From assembly GCA_937864255.1 (NCBI GenBank), contig CALMIT010000272.1, positions 1 through 6,055 of the forward strand: a stretch of DNA of 6,055 nt. Direction: 5' to 3'. The notes under the pieces are model-generated. The model saw nothing but the letters and a program-made list of their open reading frames with translations. It did no database searches and was not told where the DNA came from. Positions 1 through 6,055 of the stretch are shown piece by piece; the first letter of the stretch is position 1; each line of letters begins with the position of its first letter. The stretch comes from an uncultured Saprospiraceae bacterium (GTDB lineage: Bacteria; Bacteroidota; Bacteroidia; Chitinophagales; Saprospiraceae). The position numbers and the translations under genes are program-made.

Positions 1-893
1 TTCAAAATATTGCTTCTGAAAAAGAAATTTCTGCCGAAACAGTAAAGGATACGCCGACAATAGAAACGCCCGCTCCCGTAGAAAAAACTTCGCCGGATGC
101 AATTATAGCAGAAGAAAAACCGGAAGTACAACAACCTGAAAATCAGAACGATGTCATAGAAAATAGCCGTGCGATAGATCATTCGCAGTTGCAAAATATG
201 TTTGAAGAAACCGCGGCGAAAATGCCCGAAAAACTCCCTCCGCCTACGTCCGAAAAAACCAGCGACGAAACGCCGGTTTTGCCATCCGATCCGGTTTCGA
301 AACCTCCCGTAGCTGCGCCGGAGATAAAAGAAAATACGCCGCAATCCGGCGAAAAAAATAGCGCGCCACCCCCGCAAGAAGAAACGAAAACGGAGCAAAT
401 GCACCCCGCCAAAGATTCGGCGGAAGCCGGACGGCTGTTCACTTCTGCCAAACCCCGCATCGCAAAAACGAATATCGAAAAGCCGGGTATGGCGAGCTTC
501 AAAACTTTTGCCGGCACAGGCAAATTGAACCTGGAGCAGACTTTTATTTTGGAAAATATAAAATACGACATCGAAGAATACGTGGTGACGGATGCAGTGG
601 CCAAGGAATTGGATAAACTTGTGGCGCTGATGCAGCAATACCCCGATTTCAAAATCGAAATTGGCGGGCACACCGAAAAAATTGGCGACGATAAAAACAA
701 CCAGACGCCCTCGCGCTACCGCGCCGAAGCCGCCGCCGCCTATTTATTAAAAAAGGGAATCGCCCAGGACAGAGTCACCAGCCGGGGCTACGGGGAAACA
801 CAGCCGCTCAACACCTGCCAAAACGAATTTGATTGCAACTGGGAAGAACACCTGGTCAATCAGCGGCTGGAAGTGAAAATTGAGGATTATTGA
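1..893 (+). CDS. OmpA-family protein, C-terminal part (5' end outside window)
   Basis: The frame is open from base 3 to the TGA at 891-893, giving 296 visible residues with no start, so the gene begins upstream; the ATG at 189 is only an internal Met. The first ~150 residues are a low-complexity Pro/Glu/Lys/Ala/Thr linker, probably disordered and spanning the periplasm. From about base 522 a complete OmpA C-terminal domain follows: LENIKYDIEEYVV, then IEIGGHTEKIG, then SRYRAEAAAAYLLKKGI, then RGYGETQPL and a closing NQRLEVKI. This fold binds peptidoglycan and anchors outer-membrane or T9SS-associated proteins to the cell wall. The Cys pair in the NTCQNEFDC segment is typical of Bacteroidota members, which often carry PD40/WD40 and carboxypeptidase-regulatory-like domains upstream; those would lie outside this window. 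Oddities: the usual Asp of the HTD motif is Glu, and NRR is NQR, while the second ligand-binding Arg (in YRAE) is kept. The domain call is firm. Whether the protein is PorE-like or another OmpA fusion cannot be decided. Confidence 0.93.
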   Translation, partial: QNIASEKEISAETVKDTPTIETPAPVEKTSPDAIIAEEKPEVQQPENQNDVIENSRAIDHSQLQNMFEETAAKMPEKLPPPTSEKTSDETPVLPSDPVSKPPVAAPEIKENTPQSGEKNSAPPPQEETKTEQMHPAKDSAEAGRLFTSAKPRIAKTNIEKPGMASFKTFAGTGKLNLEQTFILENIKYDIEEYVVTDAVAKELDKLVALMQQYPDFKIEIGGHTEKIGDDKNNQTPSRYRAEAAAAYLLKKGIAQDRVTSRGYGETQPLNTCQNEFDCNWEEHLVNQRLEVKIEDY

Positions 894-908
894 TTTCTGA
901 AAATAGTT

Positions 909-920
909 GGGCTAAAGCCC
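909..920. repeat. short palindrome GGGCTAAAGCCC
   Basis: This is a perfect inverted repeat with 5-bp arms (GGGCT/AGCCC) around AA, 15 bp after the stop of the OmpA-family gene. It lies 11 bp before a much longer palindrome with a related core (GGCCTTTAAAGGCC). From memory, GGGCTAAAGCCC-like palindromes paired with a second palindrome next to TTTGAATTG are common in intergenic regions of Bacteroidota. I therefore read it as one half of a composite REP-like element. That assignment is inference; the palindrome itself is directly visible. Confidence 0.55.
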
Positions 921-931
921 TTTCATTAAAA

Positions 932-969
932 TTTGAATTGCCAGGCCTTTAAAGGCCTGGCAATTCAAA
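932..969. repeat. perfect 38-bp palindrome, REP-like and possible bidirectional terminator
   Basis: Two 19-bp arms meet with no spacer between bases 950 and 951, and every position pairs. The left arm reads TTTGAATTGCCAGGCCTTT. It lies between the convergent OmpA-family gene and prfA (10 bp before the prfA stop), where a bidirectional terminator is expected. On the minus strand the stem is followed by a short T-rich stretch (TTTTAATG), so termination of prfA is plausible. On the plus strand no T-tract follows, so it is not a textbook terminator for the OmpA gene. The TTTGAATTG flank and GGCC core next to the GGGCTAAAGCCC palindrome suggest a dispersed REP/BIME-type element, possibly mobilised by a REP-associated IS200-like (Y1) transposase encoded elsewhere. 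Confidence 0.7.
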
Positions 970-978
970 AAAGCATAC

Positions 979-2052
979 TCACTCCACTGCCGCCTTCAGT
1001 TTTTCCGCATTTTCATAGAGCAGCAAGGAGTCAATGATTTCATTCAGATCGCCTTCCACTACTTTATCCAGGTTATAATTTTTAGCGTCGCCTTCGAGGC
1101 GGTGATCGGTCACGCGGGTTTGCGGGGAATTGTACGTGCGGATTTTTTCGGAGCGGTCGCCTGAGCCTACCAGCGATTTGCGCTGCGCCGCCAGACTCGA
1201 AGCCTGCTCCGCCCGCTGAGCGTCGTGGATTCTTTGCACCAGTCGCGTCATGGCGATTTCGCGGTTTTTGATTTGTGAGCGTCCTTCCTGACATTCGGAC
1301 ACGATACCCGTGGGAAGGTGCGTGATGCGCACCGCCGATTCGGTACGGTTGACGTGCTGACCGCCGGCGCCGCTGGCGCGGTACACGTCTATTTTCAAAT
1401 CTTCGCGGCGGATGTTGATGTCTTCCGGCTCCAGTTTCGGGATGACCGCCACCGTAGCGGCAGAGGTGTGTACGCGCCCCTGCGATTCCGTTTTTGGAAT
1501 GCGCTGTACGCGGTGTGCGCCCGATTCAAATTTGAGTTTGCCGTACACATTATCGCCCGAAATTTCCAGGATAATCTCTTTGTAGCCGCCCACCGTGCCT
1601 TCGTTTTCCGACAAGACTTCGGTTTTCCAGCCTTGCTGCTCGAAATATTTGTTGTACATGCGCAGCAAATCGCCCGCAAAAATGGCAGCCTCGTCGCCTC
1701 CCGTACCGGCGCGGATTTCAAAAATCACATCCTTGCTATCCTCCGGGTCTTTCGGGATGAGCAGGAAGCGCAATTGCTCTTCCATTTTTTCTTCCTGCGG
1801 CAGCAAGCTGCCAAGTTCTTCCTGTGCCATCTGGCGCATTTCGGGATCGGATTCGCCGAGCATGGCACGGGCGGTTTCGATGTTGCTGACCAGATTTTTA
1901 TATTGGCGATAAGCCTCCACAATTTCGCCGAGACTTTTATATTCTTTATTCAGTTTGGACCATTTGTCCATATCCGCTATGAGTTGCGGATCAGCCAGTT
2001 GTTCTTCGATATGCAGGTACTTATCCTCTATGGCTTTTAATTTATCCAGCAT
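979..2052 (-). CDS. prfA: peptide chain release factor 1 (RF1)
   Basis: Class I release factor of 357 residues, the usual RF1 length. It recognises UAA and UAG in the ribosomal A site and triggers peptidyl-tRNA hydrolysis in the cytoplasm. The stop-codon recognition tripeptide is P-K-T at residues 186-188 in QRIPKTESQGRVHTSA, the RF1-type PxT motif; RF2 has SPF here. The catalytic GGQ is at residues 230-232 within SGAGGQHVNRTESAVR; its Gln is normally N5-methylated by PrmC. EIRAGTGGDEAA at 112-123 is another family hallmark. The N-terminal ~100 residues form the helical domain 1, and the protein ends in the expected helical tail. The ATG at 2052 gives an N-terminus (MLDKLKAIEDKY) that fits RF1. 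No Shine-Dalgarno is seen; the leader is A-rich (ATTAAAAAATC), as is usual in Bacteroidota. It has its own promoter in 2192-2220 and converges on the OmpA-family gene. Its GC content is higher than that of its right-hand neighbours, up to about 62% in the segment counted. Confidence 0.98.
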   Translation of the reverse strand: MLDKLKAIEDKYLHIEEQLADPQLIADMDKWSKLNKEYKSLGEIVEAYRQYKNLVSNIETARAMLGESDPEMRQMAQEELGSLLPQEEKMEEQLRFLLIPKDPEDSKDVIFEIRAGTGGDEAAIFAGDLLRMYNKYFEQQGWKTEVLSENEGTVGGYKEIILEISGDNVYGKLKFESGAHRVQRIPKTESQGRVHTSAATVAVIPKLEPEDINIRREDLKIDVYRASGAGGQHVNRTESAVRITHLPTGIVSECQEGRSQIKNREIAMTRLVQRIHDAQRAEQASSLAAQRKSLVGSGDRSEKIRTYNSPQTRVTDHRLEGDAKNYNLDKVVEGDLNEIIDSLLLYENAEKLKAAVE

Positions 2053-2093
2053 GATTTTTTAATGTATTGGTTTGCTAATGTGCTGATGGGTGG

Positions 2094-2128
2094 TTTTTGC
2101 CGATGCAAAAAGTGGCCGCAAAATGCGG
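2094..2128 (-). other. two small hairpins in the prfA leader
   Basis: Inside the predicted prfA 5' untranslated region are two adjacent inverted repeats. One has 7-bp arms TTTTTGC/GCAAAAA with a CGAT loop (2094-2111). The other has 5-bp arms CCGCA/TGCGG with an AAA loop (2116-2128). They are 42 bp or more upstream of the start codon. They could be leader RNA structure, but short stems like these also occur by chance, and I recognise no known riboswitch or attenuator. Confidence 0.3.
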
Positions 2129-2191
2129 GAGGATAGCGACGCTAATAATAAAAATGCAGGCAGGCGTGTTGCATGATTTTAAAATTCGCGG

Positions 2192-2220
2192 CAAAGGTAA
2201 GAAAACCCCGCAAACTTCAA
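2192..2220 (-). promoter_or_regulatory. Bacteroidota-type sigma promoter for prfA
   Basis: Read on the minus strand, TTG at 2220-2218 is followed by an 18-nt spacer and TACCTTTG at 2199-2192. This matches the Bacteroidota primary-sigma consensus (-33 TTTG/TTG, -7 TAnnTTTG) with a suitable spacing. Transcription would start near base 2185, leaving a leader of about 130 nt before the prfA ATG. The promoter begins 21 bp after the stop of the upstream T9SS cargo gene, and no clear terminator lies between them. Some read-through into prfA from that gene is therefore possible. The start site is inferred, not shown. Confidence 0.65.
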
Positions 2221-2241
2221 CCGAAAGAAGCAGCGTTCAAA

Positions 2242-4671
2242 TTACCGAATCAACAGGACGTCGCCCCGCCGGGTTTCTTCGCTGCCGTCGGGATAGCGGA
2301 CGCGGGCTTTCCACACAAAAACATTTTGATTGAGTGCTTTGCCCCGAAATTCTCCGTTCCAACCTGCGGCTTCGTCGTTGACCGGGAAGTCAGTTTTTTC
2401 AAATAAAAGTTCGCCCCAGGTGTCGTAAATTTTAAACTCCACCACCTGCGAACCTGTGATTCCGTAAACCGTCAACACGTCATTATTAAAATCGCCATTT
2501 GGCGTGAAAGCGCTCGGAACATAAAATGAAAAATCGCGCCGCAGGGAAATCTGCGTTTGGGCGGTGAAAATGCAGCCGTTTTCATCCGTCGCTTCGACGG
2601 TGTAAAGTGTTGAAGTTTCCGGCATGGCGAGCGGCCGGAGACAGTCCGTACAGCTCAATCCCTCGCCGGGTTGCCAACTGACGGATGCAGGGCTGCCGTT
2701 TTGAAAATCAAAAAACAACTGTATTTGCTGTCCTTCAAAAATGGTAGTGTCGGGGGTAATCAGGTAGTCCGTTTGCGGAAATTCGCTGACTTCGATGTTT
2801 AATTGCGTTTTACAACCCTGAAAATTGGTGAGCGTGCAACTGTAAGTACCCGGCGAAAGCGCTGTTCTTTCCAATTCGCCAGAAGGCAGATCACTCCAAA
2901 CTATTTGTGCGACGCCAACATCGGGCAGCAGTTTTATGGCTCCGGTCGGTTGATTTTTGCAACTGGCTTTGGTTTCAAAACTTACATCAAAGGGCGGATA
3001 ATTTTCCAACGTATAAAATTGTAAAGAATCACAGCCGTACTGGTTGGTAAAAAGCTTTTGATATGTAGCGGATTGCGTTTTCCATTCTCCAAAAATGCGC
3101 GCGGAGTCTCCTGGACAAACAACCAGGGTATCATAACGCATGGAAGCAGGCGCCAGATCAATCTGCAAAGTATCGTGCAAAGTACAGCCCGATCTGTCAA
3201 CCGCGGTTACGCTATAATTGCCCGCTGTGGTCAGATACCTGATAAGCGCCATTTCACCGTCCGACCAGGTTGCCGATGCTACATTTGATGGGAGGTTGAT
3301 CAATAATCCTCCGTTGGAACAGATGAACGTGTCGGCGCCCAAAAAGGGCGGATAGTCCAAAAAAGCAAGGGGCAAATGCAGGAAAGCCGTATCGGTGGAG
3401 AAGCCGCCGGACCAGGGCACAAAAGCGAGTATGCGATTGCCGCTGGTATAATCTTCTGCACGGCTATTTTCATAAGCGATATTGCGCAGGGCGCGCTCAA
3501 AATCGGCAGATGAGGCGCCGCCGGTATTGATGATTTTCCAGCTACCCAATGCGGCTCGCCATTGCACATTGACGAGGGAATCAAAATGAGCCGGATAGAC
3601 GTATTCGGTACCGCGCCCGTGGAGCCGGTTGTCGAAGTCGCCGTCGTAGAAAAATATTTGAATGTAATCCACCGGACCGCTTTGCGCCTGTAGCAGCGGG
3701 TTTTGAATCACCCGGGTTTTGCGGGTACAAAAAGTGTCCGTCCGGTAATTCATACCGTAAAAGCCGGAAGCATCTGCCGTATCCAGGTCGAGGTAAAAGG
3801 GGCAGTGATCAAAAGGCCCACAGGTAGTACCGTCGCTATCTACCCCTCGAAAAAATCTGTTTGGCTGAATACCGAAATCACAGACACGCGTAATGCTGCG
3901 ATCTTCCCAGTCTATACAATACCGATATTCCTGAACACCTATGTTGTCTCTAGAAATGGAATCAAAAATGAGTCTATACTCATGGAAAAAACTTTTATAG
4001 CGGTTACAGCCTTCCCGAAGTGTGTAAAAGAAATCAATAGATTCCATAGAGTCAGGTAAAGTCAATATATGTTTGGAAAGTCCATGATCCTCAAAATTCA
4101 GTTCTTTAATTTTATAATCTCCAACCCTGTATTCAATAAATATATATTTATTTCCAACCCAATCTCCCTGAAAATGAAAATCTACTCTAAAGACAGGTTC
4201 TGGTAAATAGGGAGCATCTATTGTATCTATAAACTTATACTCTTTGGTCTCTATGTCATAAGTATAATATGAATTTCCAAACAAATGAAGCAATCCCGAT
4301 GAATCGCATACTACATCATGAATATATTCATAATCTCGCTCAAAAGTTAATTCTTTAAATACTTTTGTTTCCAGGGTATTTAAATCTAAAAAAGCTAAAC
4401 GGTCAGGCGCAGAAATAATATACTTTCCACTATTATGAGAAATAATTTTAGTGTAAGACCATACTGAAATAGGATACACTGTATCCTTTTCTATAAGCAA
4501 ATCTCCAATTTTTACCCATTGGCAAGGATCTTCCTTTTTAAGAGAGCCAAATTCCTCTTGATAGAAATTGCCATTAAAAACCGGTTTTCCAAAGTAATAC
4601 ACATTTTGAGACCACAAAGAGGTAACAAAAAACAAGGAAAGAAAAAAAATGATGGTTTTTTGAAGCATCAT
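2242..4671 (-). CDS. secreted modular protein with T9SS type B (gliding motility-associated, CHU_C) C-terminal domain
   Basis: The protein has 809 residues and is exported by Sec, then carried across the outer membrane by the type IX system. The signal peptide is residues 1-21 (Lys5, hydrophobic IIFFLSLFFVTSLW, likely cut before Gln22). Residues ~23-255 show four loosely repeated beta-strand blocks (around 83, 126, 175 and 227, e.g. LAFLDLNTLETKVF and YYTYDIETKEYKF), suggesting a beta-propeller-like part. Residues ~313-435 contain an ADFERALRNIAYEN motif seen in cadherin/HYR-type surface proteins. Residues ~440-505 (TWSDG, GNYSVTAVDRSGC) and ~510-710 (a SprB-like SCKNQPTGAIKL...SPGTYSCTLTNFQGC unit, then a PKD-like unit) are adhesin-type beta-sandwiches. 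Residues ~713-809 are the CHU_C sorting domain (VPSAFTPNGDFNNDVL, FKIYDTWGELLFE, WNGEFRGK). The start is MM with no Shine-Dalgarno; either Met could be used. The 5' third of the gene is far more AT-rich than the rest. The substrate is unknown; a surface adhesion role is plausible. Confidence 0.92.
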   Translation of the reverse strand: MMLQKTIIFFLSLFFVTSLWSQNVYYFGKPVFNGNFYQEEFGSLKKEDPCQWVKIGDLLIEKDTVYPISVWSYTKIISHNSGKYIISAPDRLAFLDLNTLETKVFKELTFERDYEYIHDVVCDSSGLLHLFGNSYYTYDIETKEYKFIDTIDAPYLPEPVFRVDFHFQGDWVGNKYIFIEYRVGDYKIKELNFEDHGLSKHILTLPDSMESIDFFYTLREGCNRYKSFFHEYRLIFDSISRDNIGVQEYRYCIDWEDRSITRVCDFGIQPNRFFRGVDSDGTTCGPFDHCPFYLDLDTADASGFYGMNYRTDTFCTRKTRVIQNPLLQAQSGPVDYIQIFFYDGDFDNRLHGRGTEYVYPAHFDSLVNVQWRAALGSWKIINTGGASSADFERALRNIAYENSRAEDYTSGNRILAFVPWSGGFSTDTAFLHLPLAFLDYPPFLGADTFICSNGGLLINLPSNVASATWSDGEMALIRYLTTAGNYSVTAVDRSGCTLHDTLQIDLAPASMRYDTLVVCPGDSARIFGEWKTQSATYQKLFTNQYGCDSLQFYTLENYPPFDVSFETKASCKNQPTGAIKLLPDVGVAQIVWSDLPSGELERTALSPGTYSCTLTNFQGCKTQLNIEVSEFPQTDYLITPDTTIFEGQQIQLFFDFQNGSPASVSWQPGEGLSCTDCLRPLAMPETSTLYTVEATDENGCIFTAQTQISLRRDFSFYVPSAFTPNGDFNNDVLTVYGITGSQVVEFKIYDTWGELLFEKTDFPVNDEAAGWNGEFRGKALNQNVFVWKARVRYPDGSEETRRGDVLLIR

Positions 4672-4686
4672 GGGAAAAGGAAAATT

Positions 4687-4716
4687 CCACGCAGAGGGAA
4701 ATTTCTCTCTGCGTGG
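4687..4716 (-). terminator. strong hairpin between the two T9SS cargo genes
   Basis: There are 10-bp perfect arms (CCACGCAGAG/CTCTGCGTGG) with a 10-base centre that can extend the stem further, apart from one mismatch. On the minus strand it lies 24 bp after the stop of the dockerin-like gene and is followed by AATTTTCCTTTTCCC, a broken T-rich stretch, so it may be a weak intrinsic terminator. It also ends only 15 bp before the ATG of the 809-residue gene and could affect its translation or mark a processing site. The CTCTGCGTGG core resembles palindromes I recall as dispersed in Bacteroidota intergenic regions, so a repeat element is an alternative. The structure is visible; its function is inferred. 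Confidence 0.5.
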
Positions 4717-4740
4717 GTTTGATTGGTTATAAAATATTAT

Positions 4741-6055
4741 TTATCGCACCATCAATTTCCCGGAAGTAATTATACCTAACGAGGAAGTAATACGATAAAA
4801 AGCCAAGCCGGAAAACTGTCCAAGATTCAAATTCTCAAAACGATTAGCACCTGCCGTAGCATTGCCTGACTGTTGCAATAGTAAGTTGCCGTTAGCATCC
4901 ATAATTTGCAGAATAACTGCTTCCGGTTCCCCGGTCAAGGTTTCGAATTCTAATTGGAAAGTACCTGATACGGGATTGGTAATGAGGGCGGGATTATTTT
5001 TTGAAAACACATTTTCATTATCGTCGTCGGCCAGGTTGAGGGAAAGTGCGCTGAATTCGTTTGTATTTTTTATCCAGACGTTTTCAAGAATATCGTCATC
5101 GAAAGCGATCAAATTGTCCAAAGTGCTGCCGCTCCGGAGCGCCTTCACTTTCACGCAGAAAACGCTTTCATTTTTGGAAAATGTTTTCTCTTCATAATCT
5201 TCTCCGGACCAGGAAATTTTAATTTTTCCTTTCCCCAGGGCATTAGAGAAAAAATATTCCCTGTTTTCATTTGGAGTGTACACATCCAAAATTTCAAAAA
5301 AATCGGGGTTAAGTCGAATTCCGCTCTGAAAATAAAAGCTTTTAATTTCTTCCTGCACGCGGAAGCATAAATCGAATGATTCTCCCGCTCTCCAGGCACG
5401 ATCTGACAGAATCAAGGGCGCTGAATCCGTGTAAACAAACCACATGGGTTTTCTTAGCGTATCATCATCATTGCAATTATTACAATCACCTGTAAAGTCT
5501 CCTACTTTGACGCAAGGGAATTCATAAACCTGCGTATTATGGATTACATCCTCATACGCTATCGAATTGCGATAACTGATCATAGTCTCTCCGGGAATCA
5601 GCTTTAAACTTTCTATTGCTACGTAATCTTCCGGATGAACAAAAACCCAATTCGCATGCAAAGGCATTTTTTCATCCTTTTCCAAACTAATCAGTAATTT
5701 TTGTATGAAAACCATATCTTTTCTTGAAACCAGCCCATCTCCGTTCAAATCGGCAGCAATATATTCCCAGGCATGTTTGAATGGCTTTTTATCTTTCAAG
5801 GCATCATACAGTATATAAAATTCAATCGGACTAATGCCACAACCCCAGTTGTAATTGCTTTTTTCAAACTCCACATGATAGTTCCCGTGTGCTGGCAACC
5901 TAAATCTATAAACTCCATCGGGTCCGGTTTTTTGAGAAAATTCAGGATAAGGTGGTAATACTGAACGATCAGTGACAGTAACCTTAACGTCAAGCATACC
6001 GGCACCTGATGAACCAATACAATAATAATGAAAAGGCGGGGACTGAACTAAACCA
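4741..6055 (-). CDS. secreted protein with dockerin-like segment and T9SS type A sorting tail, C-terminal part (5' end outside window)
   Basis: The frame stays open to the right edge, giving 437 visible residues. The ATG at 5997 is internal: the residues before it (CIGSSGAG) run into MLDVKVTVTD, which continues a CarboxypepD_reg/CNA-B-like beta domain (TGPDGVYRFRLPAHGNYHVEF), and no signal peptide follows it. Counting from that Met, residues ~54-102 form a dockerin-type segment. The second half has a clear calcium loop in AADLNGDGLVSRKD (Asp83, Asn85, Asp87, Asp94), while the first half (GISPIEFYILYDALK) has lost the calcium ligands. Next come NWVFVHPEDYVAIES and a Cys/Asp cluster (VGDFTGDCNNCNDDD). 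Residues ~190-325 resemble a cohesin-like beta-sandwich. Residues ~335-418 are the type A tail (NPVSGTFQLEF, VILQIMDANGNLL, ending SGKLMVR), which T9SS normally removes when cargo is released or attached to lipopolysaccharide. This architecture is typical of the C-termini of long HYR-repeat surface proteins in Saprospiria. The upstream part and function are unknown. Confidence 0.9.
   Translation of the reverse strand, partial: GLVQSPPFHYYCIGSSGAGMLDVKVTVTDRSVLPPYPEFSQKTGPDGVYRFRLPAHGNYHVEFEKSNYNWGCGISPIEFYILYDALKDKKPFKHAWEYIAADLNGDGLVSRKDMVFIQKLLISLEKDEKMPLHANWVFVHPEDYVAIESLKLIPGETMISYRNSIAYEDVIHNTQVYEFPCVKVGDFTGDCNNCNDDDTLRKPMWFVYTDSAPLILSDRAWRAGESFDLCFRVQEEIKSFYFQSGIRLNPDFFEILDVYTPNENREYFFSNALGKGKIKISWSGEDYEEKTFSKNESVFCVKVKALRSGSTLDNLIAFDDDILENVWIKNTNEFSALSLNLADDDNENVFSKNNPALITNPVSGTFQLEFETLTGEPEAVILQIMDANGNLLLQQSGNATAGANRFENLNLGQFSGLAFYRITSSLGIITSGKLMVR

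Noticed and set aside
179..700. 173-residue minus-strand frame opposite the OmpA-family gene
   Set aside because: Its Ser/Gly/Phe-rich sequence is the antisense image of the Glu/Pro/Lys-rich linker; no domain or start context supports it.
189..893. A complete 234-residue gene starting at the ATG at 189
   Set aside because: The frame continues upstream to the window edge with the same linker composition, and the Met is not followed by a signal peptide.
1318..2040. 240-residue open frame on the plus strand opposite prfA
   Set aside because: It lies wholly antisense to a certain prfA gene, its protein is Phe/Arg/His-rich with no recognisable domain, and long antisense frames are common opposite GC-rich genes.
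979..2052. Release factor 2 or an ArfB-like hydrolase instead of RF1
   Set aside because: The recognition motif is PKT (PxT type), not SPF, and the length with intact domain 1 rules out the short ArfB-type proteins.
2097..2406. Two overlapping plus-strand frames (78 and 77 residues) crossing the prfA promoter and the end of the T9SS type B gene
   Set aside because: They overlap the conserved CHU_C coding end in antisense, and neither has a recognisable protein sequence.
3300..4059. Frames of 94 (minus) and 118 (plus) residues inside the 809-residue gene
   Set aside because: Both are shadows of a gene whose frame is supported by a signal peptide and a sorting domain.
4741..5997. A complete 418-residue gene starting at the ATG at 5997
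   Set aside because: The same frame is open through to the window edge, the Met lies inside a beta domain, and no signal peptide follows although the T9SS tail demands one.
1..6055. CRISPR array, tRNA/rRNA gene, transposase or defence genes
   Set aside because: No regularly spaced repeats, cloverleaf-like sequences, or transposase/nuclease motifs were seen on either strand; the non-coding space is only three gaps of 85, 189 and 69 bp.

Overview
The window looks like a chromosomal segment from a Bacteroidota bacterium, most likely a Saprospiria-type genome (Haliscomenobacter/Lewinella-like). The main evidence is two adjacent proteins ending in the two kinds of type IX secretion (T9SS) sorting domain, which are specific to this phylum. 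Supporting evidence is a Bacteroidota-style promoter (TTG, 18-nt spacer, TAccTTTG), start codons without Shine-Dalgarno sequences, and an OmpA C-terminal domain of the Bacteroidota type. The lineage is inferred from sequence features, not from a database search.

Layout, left to right. Bases 1-893 (+) hold the 3' part of an OmpA-family outer-membrane/peptidoglycan-anchoring protein: a long Pro/Glu/Lys-rich linker, then the OmpA domain. Bases 894-978 separate this gene from a convergent neighbour and hold two palindromes: a 12-bp GGGCTAAAGCCC and a perfect 38-bp palindrome. Together they resemble a REP/BIME-like intergenic element and may also act as a terminator. Bases 979-2052 (-) are prfA, a complete peptide chain release factor 1. 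Bases 2053-2241 are the prfA leader and promoter, with two small hairpins. Bases 2242-4671 (-) encode an 809-residue modular secreted protein with a signal peptide, a beta-propeller-like N-terminal part, adhesin-type beta-sandwich repeats and a C-terminal T9SS type B (CHU_C) domain. Bases 4672-4740 hold a strong hairpin. Bases 4741-6055 (-) are the 3' part of a second secreted protein with a dockerin-like segment, a cohesin-like beta domain and a T9SS type A sorting tail. Its reading frame stays open to the right edge, so its start is outside the window.

How the genes relate. The two T9SS cargo genes lie in tandem on the minus strand, 69 bp apart, and are probably cell-surface or secreted proteins. 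prfA follows them on the same strand but has its own promoter and is an unrelated housekeeping translation gene. The OmpA-family gene converges on prfA from the other side. There is no defence system, CRISPR array, transposase, tRNA or rRNA. The most unusual features are the palindromic element between the OmpA gene and prfA, and a sharp drop in GC content inside the 809-residue gene (about 54% to about 29%), which coincides with a domain boundary and suggests a mosaic gene. I do not see convincing evidence for a new multi-gene system.
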